64,000 nucleotides of DNA from CAZWLY01 sp964634465 (lineage in GTDB: Bacteria > Desulfobacterota > Desulfarculia > G963662305): contig CAZWLY010000009.1 of assembly GCA_964634465.1 (NCBI GenBank), positions 1-64,000 of the forward strand, written 5' to 3'. Shown piece by piece: positions 1 to 9,469 of the stretch (positions are counted from its first letter, which is position 1; every line of letters begins with the position of its first letter). The notes beneath the pieces were generated by a model, which was not told where the DNA came from, searched no databases, and saw nothing but the letters and a program-made list of their open reading frames with translations. The translations under genes were made by a program, and so were the position numbers.

Positions 1-197
<197 letters not shown>

Positions 198-264
198 AAT
201 TTTACTCGCTTGAAATTGCGACTCAGCGAAGCCAACAATCGACTCTGTCACTTGAGAAAAGTTT

Positions 265-383
<119 letters not shown>

Positions 384-390
384 TTATTTG

Positions 391-425
391 GCCCCCCAGC
401 CGATCTGGTTGGGGGGCTTTCTTTG
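391..425 (+). terminator. Rho-independent terminator of the rRNA operon
   Basis: An 11-bp stem (GCCCCCCAGCC with GGTTGGGGGGC, one G-U pair) encloses a 5-base loop. TTTCTTTG follows directly. It sits just after 5S. Confidence 0.9.
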
Positions 426-483
426 TTGAGTCTCGGGGCTTGAAGGAACGGAACTATGATTTCAGATCAGGGGGCGGCGCCGG

Positions 484-1155
484 CTATTCTTCGCTCGGCT
501 CGCCCACCGTCCGGCTCATCAACCTGATGTAGTCTCTCACGCCCTCACTCGTCTCGGCCTCGGGTTCATCGAACTGGACGCCGATGATCGAAACCTGGCC
601 GTCGGTTTCGATGTTTCTGACCCGGCCGACGAAGACCGCCTCCTCTTTGGCTGGCAAAAGATTGAACGATATTCGGAGCCTGTCGTCCACCTTGAGCCTG
701 GTCGCCCCACTGTTCTCCGTGACTGGACAGGAGATCCGACAACCGGTCAGACTGATATCCAACAGGGCGCCTTCACTTCGACCGGAGCCGGTGTCGAGGG
801 CGGCCGGCAGGCGGGCGTCGATCCGCTCCCAGCGGCGAAGCTTCCTGACCTCGACCCGGCCGGGATGGGCCAAGAAAAGGAGATGGGCCGGCTCGACGGT
901 GCGACCGATCACCCTGGTTTCAAAGGCGCAAACCGAGCCGGACTTGAAGTAGAGTACGGTGACCTTGACCCCCAGCGCCAGCCGCGATCCGGCCCTGGCC
1001 TCCGCCGGCGCTTCGACGATCAGGAACGCGTCCGGCTTGGAGCCGATGATCGTGGTTCTGAAGCCCGTCTTGAGACTTTCGGCTTGGAGGAGGACCTCCT
1101 GCCCTTGCTCCAGTCCAGGCGGCGTCAGGTCGTTGGTCTGGGACGTCATCCCCAT
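484..1155 (-). CDS. PilZ domain protein, YcgR-like (cyclic-di-GMP effector)
   Basis: The predicted protein has 223 residues. The N-terminal half resembles the YcgR-N/flagellar brake-type barrel. The C-terminal half is a PilZ domain with an RxxxR-type motif (RRWER) and DISLTGC, which matches the D/NxSxxG motif; these residues bind cyclic-di-GMP in the family. The frame stays open further upstream, but the start chosen here has AGAGGT about 9 bases ahead of ATG and the upstream extension looks like non-coding read-through. No signal peptide or membrane segment is visible, so a cytoplasmic effector of motility or surface behaviour is likely. The output partner is unknown. Confidence 0.82.
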   Translation of the reverse strand: MGMTSQTNDLTPPGLEQGQEVLLQAESLKTGFRTTIIGSKPDAFLIVEAPAEARAGSRLALGVKVTVLYFKSGSVCAFETRVIGRTVEPAHLLFLAHPGRVEVRKLRRWERIDARLPAALDTGSGRSEGALLDISLTGCRISCPVTENSGATRLKVDDRLRISFNLLPAKEEAVFVGRVRNIETDGQVSIIGVQFDEPEAETSEGVRDYIRLMSRTVGEPSEE

Positions 1156-1660
1156 CGCGCGCGCACCTCTCCCCCGGCCGGGCCGGTCGTCACCCTCTTG
1201 CCCCGGCCGGATGAGAGATGCCGTTGCAAGAATCCTGCCTTGACGCCGGCGAACCGACCGACCATGAAATATAGCGAAAACAGCGCGATAAACGGCAACC
1301 ATCTTCTCCGGTTCCTGATATAGATCACTTCCAGGCGGCAAAATGTGCCGGACGGCCGATCGGAACATCGAAATCCAGCCGAAGGGAGAACGGACGAGGA
1401 CCGGCCGGTTGCGCCAAGGTGTCGGCCGGTTTGAGGCGACAAGGCGATCACCTTGCCTGCTGGCCCGAGGCCAACGCCGCCGATGACCTGATCGAACCAT
1501 GTTTCGACCCGGTTGAGAAGGCTGCCTTCCGAAGCAGGATCGGGGATCGGTAGTGCTTTTGGCTATGGCCATCCCCCCAGGAACCGGCAGGTCGCTTGAC
1601 CGGCCCGGCCGGCGATGGTATACGATCGGCTGCCCCCACTGCCAACCTCGGGAGGGTGAA
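1156..1660. other. Intergenic region of about 505 bases with no convincing gene
   Basis: This gap separates the divergently transcribed PilZ and VOC genes. Open frames exist on both strands, but none has a plausible start, ribosome site and protein-like composition. No tRNA is recognisable. The only supported element is the sigma-70-type promoter at its right end. Confidence 0.5.
1596..1624 (+). promoter_or_regulatory. Sigma-70-type promoter for the VOC gene
   Basis: TTGACC, a 17-base spacer and TATACG end 36 bases before the ATG. Both hexamers are close to consensus and the spacing is ideal. Confidence 0.65.
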
Positions 1661-2044
1661 ATGTCGCTCAAGTTTGATCACGTTCACGTCCGCTGCCAGA
1701 ACCCCGAAGCGGCGGCCAAGTACTTCATCGACGTCTTCGGCGGCCAGGACGCCGGCCGGAATGAGATCGGCGGCTGGCCCATCATCAAGGTCGAACTGGG
1801 CGGGCAGATACTCTGTTTTTCGCCCAAAAAGGAAGGCATGGAGGTCGAACCGAACAGCGGCCGGGCTCGTTATGGCCTCTATCAACTGGGTTACCAGGTC
1901 GAGGACATGGAGCAGACCGTAGCCGAGCTTAAGGCCAAGGGGGCCGAGTTCATCGCCGGACCGCTCCAGCCCAAGCCCGGCTTGACCGTCGCCTTCATCA
2001 AGGGCCCCGAGAACATAGAGGTCGAGATACTCCAACTGTCTTGA
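1661..2044 (+). CDS. VOC (glyoxalase/dioxygenase) superfamily protein
   Basis: This 127-residue single-domain protein begins FDHVHVRCQNPEAAAKYF, a typical vicinal-oxygen-chelate opening with a metal-ligand histidine. It ends with IKGPENIEVEIL, which carries the usual glutamate ligand. Such proteins act on small metabolites (glyoxalase, epimerase, dioxygenase or resistance roles), and the substrate cannot be read from sequence. GGAGGGTG lies 4-5 bases before the ATG. It appears to be a single-gene unit behind its own promoter. Confidence 0.8.
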   Translation: MSLKFDHVHVRCQNPEAAAKYFIDVFGGQDAGRNEIGGWPIIKVELGGQILCFSPKKEGMEVEPNSGRARYGLYQLGYQVEDMEQTVAELKAKGAEFIAGPLQPKPGLTVAFIKGPENIEVEILQLS

Positions 2045-2283
2045 GCGGGCGGTTTTCGGCGGCAAAATGGTCTGATACCCAAGTATAGCTGGGCAATGCA
2101 CCATAAAAACACGAGTCAAGCGGCCGGCAATATCGATCGATGGTGTTGATGGTAAACGGCCCACGTTTGTTTGCGGCCGGTGACGTTGCGGTCAAATCGG
2201 CGGCCTTGTCCCGGGCGCTGGCGTCCGGTAAAATCAAGCCGCAGGGTCCCGCTTTGTTCCAGTCCAGACCGTAGGGAGGGCCC

Positions 2284-2796
2284 ATGAAGATGGGAATGGG
2301 GCGCGTTTTTTTGACGGCGCTGATCTTGGCCGTGGCCTTGACGCCGCTTTCGGTTCGGGCCGAGCAGGAGTTCCTCAAGGGAACTTTGGTCGACCAGAAG
2401 GGCAACGTCACCAAAATCACCCGGATCGTGGCCAGCGGCTACATCAAGGGCCGCTACCAGGGCAAGGATGTCGAGATCACCTTCCCCCACTTGAAAAGAC
2501 TGGAGAACTTGGGCAACGGCTTCTGGCGCGTCACCAATACCAAGGGCAAGCAGTTCAACGTCGAGAACGCCGAGGTCTACACCCACAACAAGCGGATATA
2601 TTACCGTTACTTCAGCGAGATCGAGATGAAGGAGGCTCGCCAGGCCATCAGCTACGCCGACGTCCGGATTCTATCCTTCGACTCGGAGCTGGGCCGGCTG
2701 AAGTTCAACCCACGAACCGGCCAATACTTCCCGCCGGACTACATCTACGACCCCTTCACCGGTGAAGAGTTGACCTGGAAAAATCCGGGGCGGTGA
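2284..2796 (+). CDS. Secreted or periplasmic protein of unknown function
   Basis: The 170-residue protein has a signal peptide at about residues 1-26 (hydrophobic core, then VRA). The mature part is beta-rich with charged and aromatic residues (LKGTLVDQKGNVTKITRI, later YIYDPFTGEEL). I do not recognise the family. The middle section, which mentions membrane-side parameters such as GKDVEITFP, suggests a small beta-sandwich or SH3-like fold, but that is a guess. It stands alone, convergent with the AEC permease gene that follows. Confidence 0.65.
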   Translation: MKMGMGRVFLTALILAVALTPLSVRAEQEFLKGTLVDQKGNVTKITRIVASGYIKGRYQGKDVEITFPHLKRLENLGNGFWRVTNTKGKQFNVENAEVYTHNKRIYYRYFSEIEMKEARQAISYADVRILSFDSELGRLKFNPRTGQYFPPDYIYDPFTGEELTWKNPGR

Positions 2797-2828
2797 GTTC
2801 CCTCTCTCGCCTGTTCGGCGGACCCGCC

Positions 2829-3755
2829 TCACCCGCCGAAGAGAGCCATCACCACCGACAGCGATCCAATCGAGCCCAGGGTGGTCAGCACCACCGCGGC
2901 CGAGGCCAAATCTGGGTCACTGCCCAACTGCGAGGAGAGGATGTAGCTGGCCGTGGAGGTGGGCAGGGCGAAGAAAACCATGGCCACGCCGAAGGCGAGC
3001 CCGGTCGAGCCGACCCAGCCGAGGAGCAGATAGCCGGTTACCGGCAGCAGAACCAGCTTGAACAGGCAGGCCGTCAGGGCCAATTTGAGGCGCCCGCCGA
3101 GTTTCTCGAAACTCAGCCCGGCGCCGATGGACAACAGGGCCAGCGGCAGGGCGACCAGCGACAGCAGCCTGAGGGTGTTGTCGACAAAGGCGGGGAAGGT
3201 CAGGCCCGACCTGGAGAAGGCGATCCCGGCCGCGCAGGCGACGACCAGCGGGTTGGTGATGATCGATTTGACCACCAAACCGATTTTTTCCGCTCCGGAA
3301 AAGCTGCGGCTGGAGTGCCAGATCAGCGTGGAGACCGCCATGGCGTTGATCAGCGGTACGGCGAAGCCGACCAGCACTCCGAACTGGCCGACGCCGGCGT
3401 CGCCAAAAGCGGAGAAGACGACGGCCAGGCCGATGTAGGTGTTGAACCGGTAGCAGCCTTGGGCCAGTGAGCCGACGGCGAAGTCGGGCACCTTGAAGAG
3501 TTTCACCCAGGCCAGACAGCCCAGGTGGGCGGCCGCCAATGCGCCCAGGATGGCCAATACCCAGGCCCAATCGACCTCCAGGGTGGGGGGCGGAGCGCCG
3601 GTCTTCCAGAAAAGGAGCGCCGGCAGAAAGATGAAGTAGGTTAGCCGGTCGGCGACGGCATAGAACTCGGGGGTGGTGAACCGAAGCCGCGCCAGGAGCG
3701 CCCCCAGGGCGATGACGGCGAAGACAGGGGCGACGTTGTGGAGTATAATGCTCAT
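2829..3755 (-). CDS. AEC family (auxin efflux carrier-type) permease
   Basis: The 308-residue integral membrane protein has about ten hydrophobic helices. It shows the AEC pattern at the N-terminus (VAPVFAVIALGALLARL), an NTY-like segment (CYRFNTYIGL) and the conserved central glycine/proline-rich membrane segment. AEC carriers export or import small organic anions such as malate or malonate, or amino acids; the substrate here is unknown. It is transcribed away from the ferredoxin-nitroreductase, with a 160-base shared upstream region. Confidence 0.85.
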   Translation of the reverse strand: MSIILHNVAPVFAVIALGALLARLRFTTPEFYAVADRLTYFIFLPALLFWKTGAPPPTLEVDWAWVLAILGALAAAHLGCLAWVKLFKVPDFAVGSLAQGCYRFNTYIGLAVVFSAFGDAGVGQFGVLVGFAVPLINAMAVSTLIWHSSRSFSGAEKIGLVVKSIITNPLVVACAAGIAFSRSGLTFPAFVDNTLRLLSLVALPLALLSIGAGLSFEKLGGRLKLALTACLFKLVLLPVTGYLLLGWVGSTGLAFGVAMVFFALPTSTASYILSSQLGSDPDLASAAVVLTTLGSIGSLSVVMALFGG

Positions 3756-3915
3756 GACCGCCAGTCGGCCGAACCGACGAACCGGCTGGGCTTATACCCA
3801 GCTTATTCAGCCTGTCCGGCCCGACCAGGGGAAGTATAGGCCGGGCCGGGTGGGGGTTCAAGAACATTCGGCCGCCGGGAGAGGCGGTGAATTTTTCGAG
3901 GGAAGCGAGGAGACC

Positions 3916-4740
3916 ATGCCGGAGCTGATTGTCGATCGCGAGCTTTGCACCAAAGACGGCCTCTGCGCCCTGGAGTGCCCGATGGGCGTCATCGATCCAC
4001 CGGCCGAGGACGGCTGGCCGGTCTTCACCGCCGAGGGCCGGGAGCTGTGCATCGAATGCGGCCATTGCGTGGCCGTCTGCCCGGTCGGGGCGATGTCTTT
4101 GGATTCCATGCCGGCCGCGGATTGCCCGTCGATCAAAAAGGAACTGGCGGTCGCCCCGGAGCAGTTCGAGCAACTGATCAAGGCTCGCCGCTCGATCAGA
4201 CTCTACCGGGACCGGAAGGTCGGCAAGGAGTTGATCGCCAAGCTGATCGAGTTGACCCGCTGGGCCCCTTCGGGACACAATAGCCAGCCGGTCCACTGGC
4301 TGGTCATCTATGACAGCGACGAGGTCAGACGGCTGGCCGGCTTGACCGTGGATTGGATGCGCTGGGCCGTCGAAGAGCAGCCCGAGCTGGCCCAACTGTT
4401 TCACTTCGAGCGGATCATCGCCGCCTGGGAGGGCGGCTACGATCGCATCTGCCGCCACGCGCCGCACGTCATCGTCGCCCACGCGCCCCAGGACGAGCGC
4501 GCCGCGCCGGCGGCCTGTACCATCGCCCTGACTTACCTGGAGGTGGCCGCCTACAATCTGGGCCTGGGCGCCTGCTGGGCGGGGTACTTCAACGCCGCGG
4601 CGACGTTCTTTCCGCCCATGGCCGAGGCCTTGGCCTTGCCGCCGGGGCACCAGCCCTTTGGGTCGATGATGATCGGTTGGCCGAAGCTCGACTACCAGCG
4701 AATCCCCGCCCGACGGCCGGCCAGAGTGGCCTGGCGTTGA
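3916..4740 (+). CDS. Nitroreductase family protein with N-terminal 2[4Fe-4S] ferredoxin domain
   Basis: The 274-residue protein has a ferredoxin module at residues 5-65, with CTKDGLCALECP then CIECGHCVAVCP. An FMN-dependent nitroreductase domain follows and begins IKARRSIRLYRDRKV, the usual FMN-binding arginine/serine segment. The family uses ferredoxin clusters to feed electrons to FMN for reduction of nitro, quinone or tetrapyrrole-type substrates; the physiological substrate is unknown. The ATG was chosen because the ferredoxin starts immediately after it and GGAAGCGAGGAG precedes it. The longer open frame upstream is not protein-like. Confidence 0.87.
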   Translation: MPELIVDRELCTKDGLCALECPMGVIDPPAEDGWPVFTAEGRELCIECGHCVAVCPVGAMSLDSMPAADCPSIKKELAVAPEQFEQLIKARRSIRLYRDRKVGKELIAKLIELTRWAPSGHNSQPVHWLVIYDSDEVRRLAGLTVDWMRWAVEEQPELAQLFHFERIIAAWEGGYDRICRHAPHVIVAHAPQDERAAPAACTIALTYLEVAAYNLGLGACWAGYFNAAATFFPPMAEALALPPGHQPFGSMMIGWPKLDYQRIPARRPARVAWR

Positions 4741-4765
4741 GGGCGAAACAGGGCCGGCGTTTAGA

Positions 4766-4795
4766 GTCGGCCCGGACGGAGCCGCTCGGGCCGGC
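4766..4795 (+). terminator. Hairpin after the nitroreductase gene
   Basis: GTCGGCCCG and CGGGCCGGC form a 9-bp stem (one G-U pair) around a 12-base loop. No T-run follows, so it is a weak or Rho-assisted terminator at best. Confidence 0.4.
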
Positions 4796-4819
4796 TGTCA
4801 ACGCAACGTAGCTATTTCA

Positions 4820-4848
4820 TTGACACTCCAGCTTCATCGAGCTATGGT
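4820..4848 (+). promoter_or_regulatory. Promoter of the type II secretion operon
   Basis: Perfect TTGACA, a 17-base spacer, then TATGGT, located 37 bases before the gspC start. It is the only consensus-like promoter ahead of the eleven-gene gsp cluster. Confidence 0.65.
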
Positions 4849-4884
4849 ATCAACAGCACAATCACCGATGGCGGTCGTCAGCGT

Positions 4885-5685
4885 ATGAATCTGATCGGCT
4901 TAAGGCTGCTCAAGTTGTCGTTCGCGGCGCTCACCGCCCTGGTCGTGGTATTGGCTGCGGCGCTGTGGTGGACGCCCGACGGGGAGCTGCGCCCCCATCC
5001 TGCGGTAAGAATCCCGCCCCGGGCGATCAAGAGCCCCAACGAGACCGCCCCGCCGCCGTTTTCGCGCTTTGAAGCCTTGACCCGCAGCGCCATGTTCGGC
5101 CGGCGCGAAGTCGAAGAGCCGGCCCCGACGGCCGCGGCCAAGCTCGAGCTTCCGTCCTTGGAGGGCTATCGGCTCATCGGATTGATGACCGGCGCCAAGA
5201 ACTTGTCCTGGGCGGTGGTCGAGAACAAGGCCAGCGGCATCCAGGACGTGGTCGGCGAGGGCGACTCCGTCGGGCCGGGCAAGGTGGCGGCCATCCTGCC
5301 CGATCGGGTGGTGATCGACCTCAACGGCCAGCGCCGCCAACTCTTGCTGGAGGACTACACCGCCCAGGCGTTGTCCGGCATTTTGACCATCAAGGGAGCC
5401 AGCGCCGGACCCGACCGGGAGAGCAGGCCTGAAAGCCGCGACATCGTCGCGGAGGAGAACGAGCCGTTGCGCCTGCTGCCCGTGGCCGGCCGGGAAGACG
5501 CGGTGGCCGTGCTCTCGCCCGGTCCGGTGGGCGCGGCCCTCGGTCTCCGGCCCGGTGACGTCATCCAGGCCCGCAGCCCGGAAGAGGTCCAGCGCGGGCT
5601 GGACCGGGTCGTGGCCGGCGAGGCGCTCGATCTCAAGATCGATCGCGGCGGCCAAAAGCTTTCGATCCACTTCGTGCCCCATTGA
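4885..5685 (+). CDS. gspC: Type II secretion system protein GspC
   Basis: The 266-residue inner-membrane protein has a single transmembrane helix near residues 10-30. A GspC homology region follows at about 70-160 (LEGYRLIGLMTGAKNLSWAV, then VGEGDSVGPGKVAAI). A C-terminal PDZ-like domain runs from about 195 to 265 (PVGAALGLRPGDVIQA). GspC links the inner-membrane platform to the secretin GspD through its periplasmic part. It is the first gene of the operon. A clear ribosome site is lacking, so the start could be a few codons off. Confidence 0.87.
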   Translation: MNLIGLRLLKLSFAALTALVVVLAAALWWTPDGELRPHPAVRIPPRAIKSPNETAPPPFSRFEALTRSAMFGRREVEEPAPTAAAKLELPSLEGYRLIGLMTGAKNLSWAVVENKASGIQDVVGEGDSVGPGKVAAILPDRVVIDLNGQRRQLLLEDYTAQALSGILTIKGASAGPDRESRPESRDIVAEENEPLRLLPVAGREDAVAVLSPGPVGAALGLRPGDVIQARSPEEVQRGLDRVVAGEALDLKIDRGGQKLSIHFVPH

Positions 5686-5714
5686 CCGACACCTGAAGCT
5701 GATGAGGCGCTGCC

Positions 5715-7787
5715 TTGCTTGACCCGAGTCGATCCCGGACTTCAACCGCCGTCGCTATCGCCCTGATGTTGTTCTTTCACGGCCTTCTCGCCGCCGCCCC
5801 GGCTTGGGCCCAGGCCATCCGGGCCCAGCCGCCGAAGACGGCTCCGGCCGCCGCCCCGGCCGGCAAGACGGGGACGGCCGACCAGGGCCGGGTCACCTTG
5901 ACCTTCAGAAACGTCGATATCCGGGTTCTGATCCAGTTCATCGCCAAGTTGACCGGCAAGAACTACGTGGTTTCCGACAAGGTCGGCGGCCGGGTGACCA
6001 TCATCTCGCCGGGCCCGGTGACCGTGGCCCAAGCGCTGGATATCTTCCAGTCCGTGTTGCAGGTCAACGGCTTCACCACCGTTCCCATGGGGCAGGTGGT
6101 CAAGGTCATCCCGATCAAGGACGCCCGACGCCAGGGGGTGGTCGTACTACCGGCCGGCAAGCGCCCCACCCCCGGCTCGGAGCAGATGGTCACCCAGATG
6201 ATTTTGCTCAAGCACGCCTCGGCCAGCGAGATCAGGTCGATCCTCATCCCCTTGGCCGGCCGCCACGCCCACGTCACCGCCCATCAGGACACCAACTCGT
6301 TGATCATCACCGACACCGCCTCCAACGTGCGCCGGTTGGCGACCATCGCTCAGGCCCTGGACGCCCCCGGCGCCGGCGGTCAGATCGTGGTGATAACTTT
6401 GAAGCACGGCCAGGCCAAAGACATGGCCGCCGCCTTGAACCAGCTTTTCAGTCGCCGGATCATCGCCGGCAAGACCAAGCGCGCCATCGGCCTCGGCATG
6501 CGGGACAGGTTCAAGGCCCTGCCCGACGAGCGGACCAACTCCCTGATCCTGCTGGGCGCCGGTAACGACACCGCCAAGGCCAGGGAGATAATCGCCCGGC
6601 TCGATCTGCCCGAGCCCGAGGGCCGCTACAATGTCCACGTCATCCACTTGAAGCACGCCGTAGCCGCCGATCTGGCCGAGGTCCTGGGCAAGCTGTCCGG
6701 CGGCGCGACCCCCAGCCGGCCCGCCGTAAAGAGCAAGACCAAGAAGGACCGGGTCAAGCTCCTTTCCGGCCAGGTCAAGATAGTGGCCGACCCGGCCACC
6801 AACTCCCTGGTCGTCTCGGCCTCGCCCCAGGAGTTCAAGGTCATCAGGTCCATCGTGGCCAAGCTGGACATCCCGCGGACCATGGTCTACGTCGAGGCGG
6901 TCATCCTGGAGATGACGACCAGTAAGTCGTTGGAGTTCGGCATCAACTGGCACGGCATCAACGACGACGGCAGCGGCATCGTCTTCGGCAGCGTCGGCGG
7001 TCAGGTGCCCGACACCTCCAACCCGCTCAAGAACGCCGTGCCCGGCTTCAGCTTCGGGGTCATCGGGCCGACCATCAAGTTCGGCAACCTGGAGATTCCC
7101 AACCTGTCGGTGCTGCTCAAGGCCGTCCAGACCGACACCGAGATCCGGGTGGTGGCCACGCCCCAGATTCTGACCGCCGACAACGAGGAGGCGACCATCC
7201 GGGTCGCTCAGAATCTGCCTTTCGTCACCCGGATCGACCAGGGAACCTCGACCACCGACCGGGCCATCCAGAACTTCGAGTACCGGGACGTCGGCTATAC
7301 GCTCAAGGTCACCCCCAGAATCAGCGAGGGCGGCACGATCCGGTTGGGGATAGAGGCCGAGCACAAGGCGGTGGTCAGCTCCCAAACCGAGGACTCTCAA
7401 GGCAACATTCTTTTGGCCCCGACGACCAACGTTCGCACGGCCAAGACGGTCATCGTCACCCGAAACAACGAGATCGTGGTCATCGGCGGGTTGATCGGCA
7501 GCGAACTGGAGACCAAGGGCAATCAGGTGCCCTGCCTGGGCAACATTCCGGTGATGGGCTGGGCGTTCAAGTCGACCTCCGACAAGGGCAAGCGGACCAA
7601 CCTCCTCATCTTCCTTTCGCCCCACATCCTGGCCTCGGCCAAAGAGGCCAGGCGGCTCTACGACGAGAAGATGAAGGAGAGCCGGGAGGGAGCCATCGAG
7701 CGGCCGGAAGACTTCCTGACGCCCTACCGGCCCAAGACGCCCGACCCGGCCATCCTGGACAAGATGCGGAAGAAAGAGACCCGGTGA
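5715..7787 (+). CDS. gspD: Type II secretion system secretin GspD
   Basis: The 690-residue protein is the outer-membrane secretin pore. It has a signal peptide at residues 1-34, an N0 domain (VTLTFRNVDIRVLIQFIAKL), repeated N1-N3 modules, and a C-terminal secretin domain with VATPQILTADNEEATIRVA and VVIGGLIGSE. The start is TTG: GAGG lies 7 bases upstream, and an in-frame TGA at 5703 rules out any earlier start. It lies 29 bases after gspC and overlaps gspE by one base. No lipobox is present, so targeting may need a separate pilotin or none. Confidence 0.93.
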   Translation: MLDPSRSRTSTAVAIALMLFFHGLLAAAPAWAQAIRAQPPKTAPAAAPAGKTGTADQGRVTLTFRNVDIRVLIQFIAKLTGKNYVVSDKVGGRVTIISPGPVTVAQALDIFQSVLQVNGFTTVPMGQVVKVIPIKDARRQGVVVLPAGKRPTPGSEQMVTQMILLKHASASEIRSILIPLAGRHAHVTAHQDTNSLIITDTASNVRRLATIAQALDAPGAGGQIVVITLKHGQAKDMAAALNQLFSRRIIAGKTKRAIGLGMRDRFKALPDERTNSLILLGAGNDTAKAREIIARLDLPEPEGRYNVHVIHLKHAVAADLAEVLGKLSGGATPSRPAVKSKTKKDRVKLLSGQVKIVADPATNSLVVSASPQEFKVIRSIVAKLDIPRTMVYVEAVILEMTTSKSLEFGINWHGINDDGSGIVFGSVGGQVPDTSNPLKNAVPGFSFGVIGPTIKFGNLEIPNLSVLLKAVQTDTEIRVVATPQILTADNEEATIRVAQNLPFVTRIDQGTSTTDRAIQNFEYRDVGYTLKVTPRISEGGTIRLGIEAEHKAVVSSQTEDSQGNILLAPTTNVRTAKTVIVTRNNEIVVIGGLIGSELETKGNQVPCLGNIPVMGWAFKSTSDKGKRTNLLIFLSPHILASAKEARRLYDEKMKESREGAIERPEDFLTPYRPKTPDPAILDKMRKKETR

Positions 7788-9451
7788 TGCCCGGCTTGAC
7801 CGAGCACCTCCTCGCGGCCGGCTTTCCAGAGGCGACCTTGACCGAGGCGGCGCCAGGGGAGAGCTTGATCGCCCGCCTCTGGGCGGCCGAAGGGATCGAT
7901 CAGGAGCGGGTGTTGAAGGTTCTCAGCGACTACTTCGATCTGCCGGCCGCCTTCCGCCTGGAGGAGACCATCTCCCCCCGGGACCTGGGCGACGTCCCCC
8001 TGGCCTGGCTCAAGGCCAATCTGGTCGCCCCGATTCGCTTCGAGGACGCCACGTTGACCGTGGCCCTGGCCGACCCGACCGACCTGGCCCTCCTGGCCGA
8101 CTTGCGATTGGCCTTCAAGGCCCGCCGGGTCGAACTCCGGCTGGCTCCACCGGCCGAGATCCAGGCGGCCGTGGCCCGGCTCTACGAGGGCTACTCGGCC
8201 GCCACCCAGGAGGCGATCGAGGAGATCGACGGCGAGACGGCCGGCTTGAGCCTGGCCGACCTGGTGGACGAGACCGAGGACCTCATCGACGCCACCAGCG
8301 ACGCGCCGGTGGTCAGGCTGCTCAATTTGATCATGGTCGAGGCGGTCAAGCGCCGGGCCTCGGACATCCACATTGAGCCCTACCGGGACAAGCTCAAGGT
8401 CCGCTACCGCATCGACGGCCTGTTGCACGACGTCCACACCCCGCCCCGGCGATTGGCCGCGGCCATCAGCTCCCGGATCAAGGTCCTTTCCGACCTGGAT
8501 ATCGCCGAGCGCCGTCTGCCCCAGGACGGCCGGTTCCGGATCAACGTCGCCAACCAGGAGATCGACGTCCGGGTGTCGGTGATGCCGACCTCGTTCGGCG
8601 AGCGGATCGTGCTTCGCCTGCTGAACAAGGCCCAGGCGATGCTGAGCCTGACCGAGCTGGGCATGGCCGACGACACTTTGACCAGGCTCATGGAGTTGAT
8701 CGCCCGGACCTCGGGCATCATCCTGGTCACCGGCCCGACCGGCTCGGGCAAGACGACCACTCTCTACGCTGCGCTGTCGGCGATCAACACCCCGGAGAAG
8801 AACATCCTGACCGTCGAAGACCCGGTCGAATACCAGATCCCCGGCGTGGGCCAGATGCAGATCACCACCAAGGTCGGGTTGACCTTCGCCCGGGCGCTGC
8901 GCTCGATATTGCGCCACGACCCGGACGTGATCATGGTCGGCGAGATCCGGGACGTGGAGACGGCCCAGATCGCCATCCACGCCTCCCAGACCGGCCATTT
9001 GGTCTTCTCCACGCTGCACACCAACGACGCTGTCGGCGCTTTGACCAGACTGCTGGACATGGGCATCGAGCCGTTTCTCATCTCCTCTTCCCTGGCCGCG
9101 GTGTTGGCCCAGCGCCTGGTCAGGCTGATTTGCCCCCACTGCAAGGAGGAGACCGAGCCGCCGAGGGAACTCCTGGACAGGCTGGGCCTGAGTCGAGCTG
9201 ACGGCCCGTTTTACGCCGGGCGGGGTTGCGAGCAGTGCTTCGGTTCGGGCTACCTGGGTCGGGCCGGCATCTTCGAATTGCTGGTGGTCGATGAGCCGAT
9301 CAGGGAGTTGGTCATGGCCAGGGCGTCGGCCGGAACCATTACCGCCAAGGCGGCCGAGGGCGGCATGCGGAGCCTGCTTTCGGCCGGCGCGGTGAAGGTC
9401 AAGAACGGGCAGACCACGCCGGCCGAGGTGTTGAGGGTGGTCCATGCCTGA
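7787..9451 (+). CDS. gspE: Type II secretion ATPase GspE
   Basis: The 554-residue cytoplasmic ATPase powers pseudopilus assembly. It has an N-terminal T2SSE-N domain, Walker A GPTGSGKTT near residues 315-323, an Asp box, and a late zinc-binding tetracysteine element (CPHCKEE and CEQCFGSG). The ATG shares one base with the gspD stop (TGATG), which points to translational coupling. A GTG three bases earlier is a possible alternative start. The homologous PilB subfamily is excluded by the gsp context. Confidence 0.93.
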   Translation: MPGLTEHLLAAGFPEATLTEAAPGESLIARLWAAEGIDQERVLKVLSDYFDLPAAFRLEETISPRDLGDVPLAWLKANLVAPIRFEDATLTVALADPTDLALLADLRLAFKARRVELRLAPPAEIQAAVARLYEGYSAATQEAIEEIDGETAGLSLADLVDETEDLIDATSDAPVVRLLNLIMVEAVKRRASDIHIEPYRDKLKVRYRIDGLLHDVHTPPRRLAAAISSRIKVLSDLDIAERRLPQDGRFRINVANQEIDVRVSVMPTSFGERIVLRLLNKAQAMLSLTELGMADDTLTRLMELIARTSGIILVTGPTGSGKTTTLYAALSAINTPEKNILTVEDPVEYQIPGVGQMQITTKVGLTFARALRSILRHDPDVIMVGEIRDVETAQIAIHASQTGHLVFSTLHTNDAVGALTRLLDMGIEPFLISSSLAAVLAQRLVRLICPHCKEETEPPRELLDRLGLSRADGPFYAGRGCEQCFGSGYLGRAGIFELLVVDEPIRELVMARASAGTITAKAAEGGMRSLLSAGAVKVKNGQTTPAEVLRVVHA

Positions 9452-9469
9452 TCGTCCGGGGGGCTAGCC

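Noticed and set aside
198..264. Possible tRNA in the 23S-5S spacer
   Set aside because: The spacer has only about 67 bases and shows no T-arm (GTTCGANNC) or anticodon stem.
484..1671. 395-codon extension of the PilZ protein
   Set aside because: The extra N-terminal part is Arg/Pro-rich without a domain and its start lacks a ribosome site. The start at 1155 has AGAGGT in place.
2917..4650. 577-codon minus-strand frame over the AEC permease and nitroreductase
   Set aside because: Shadow of the two real genes. No domain or ribosome site.
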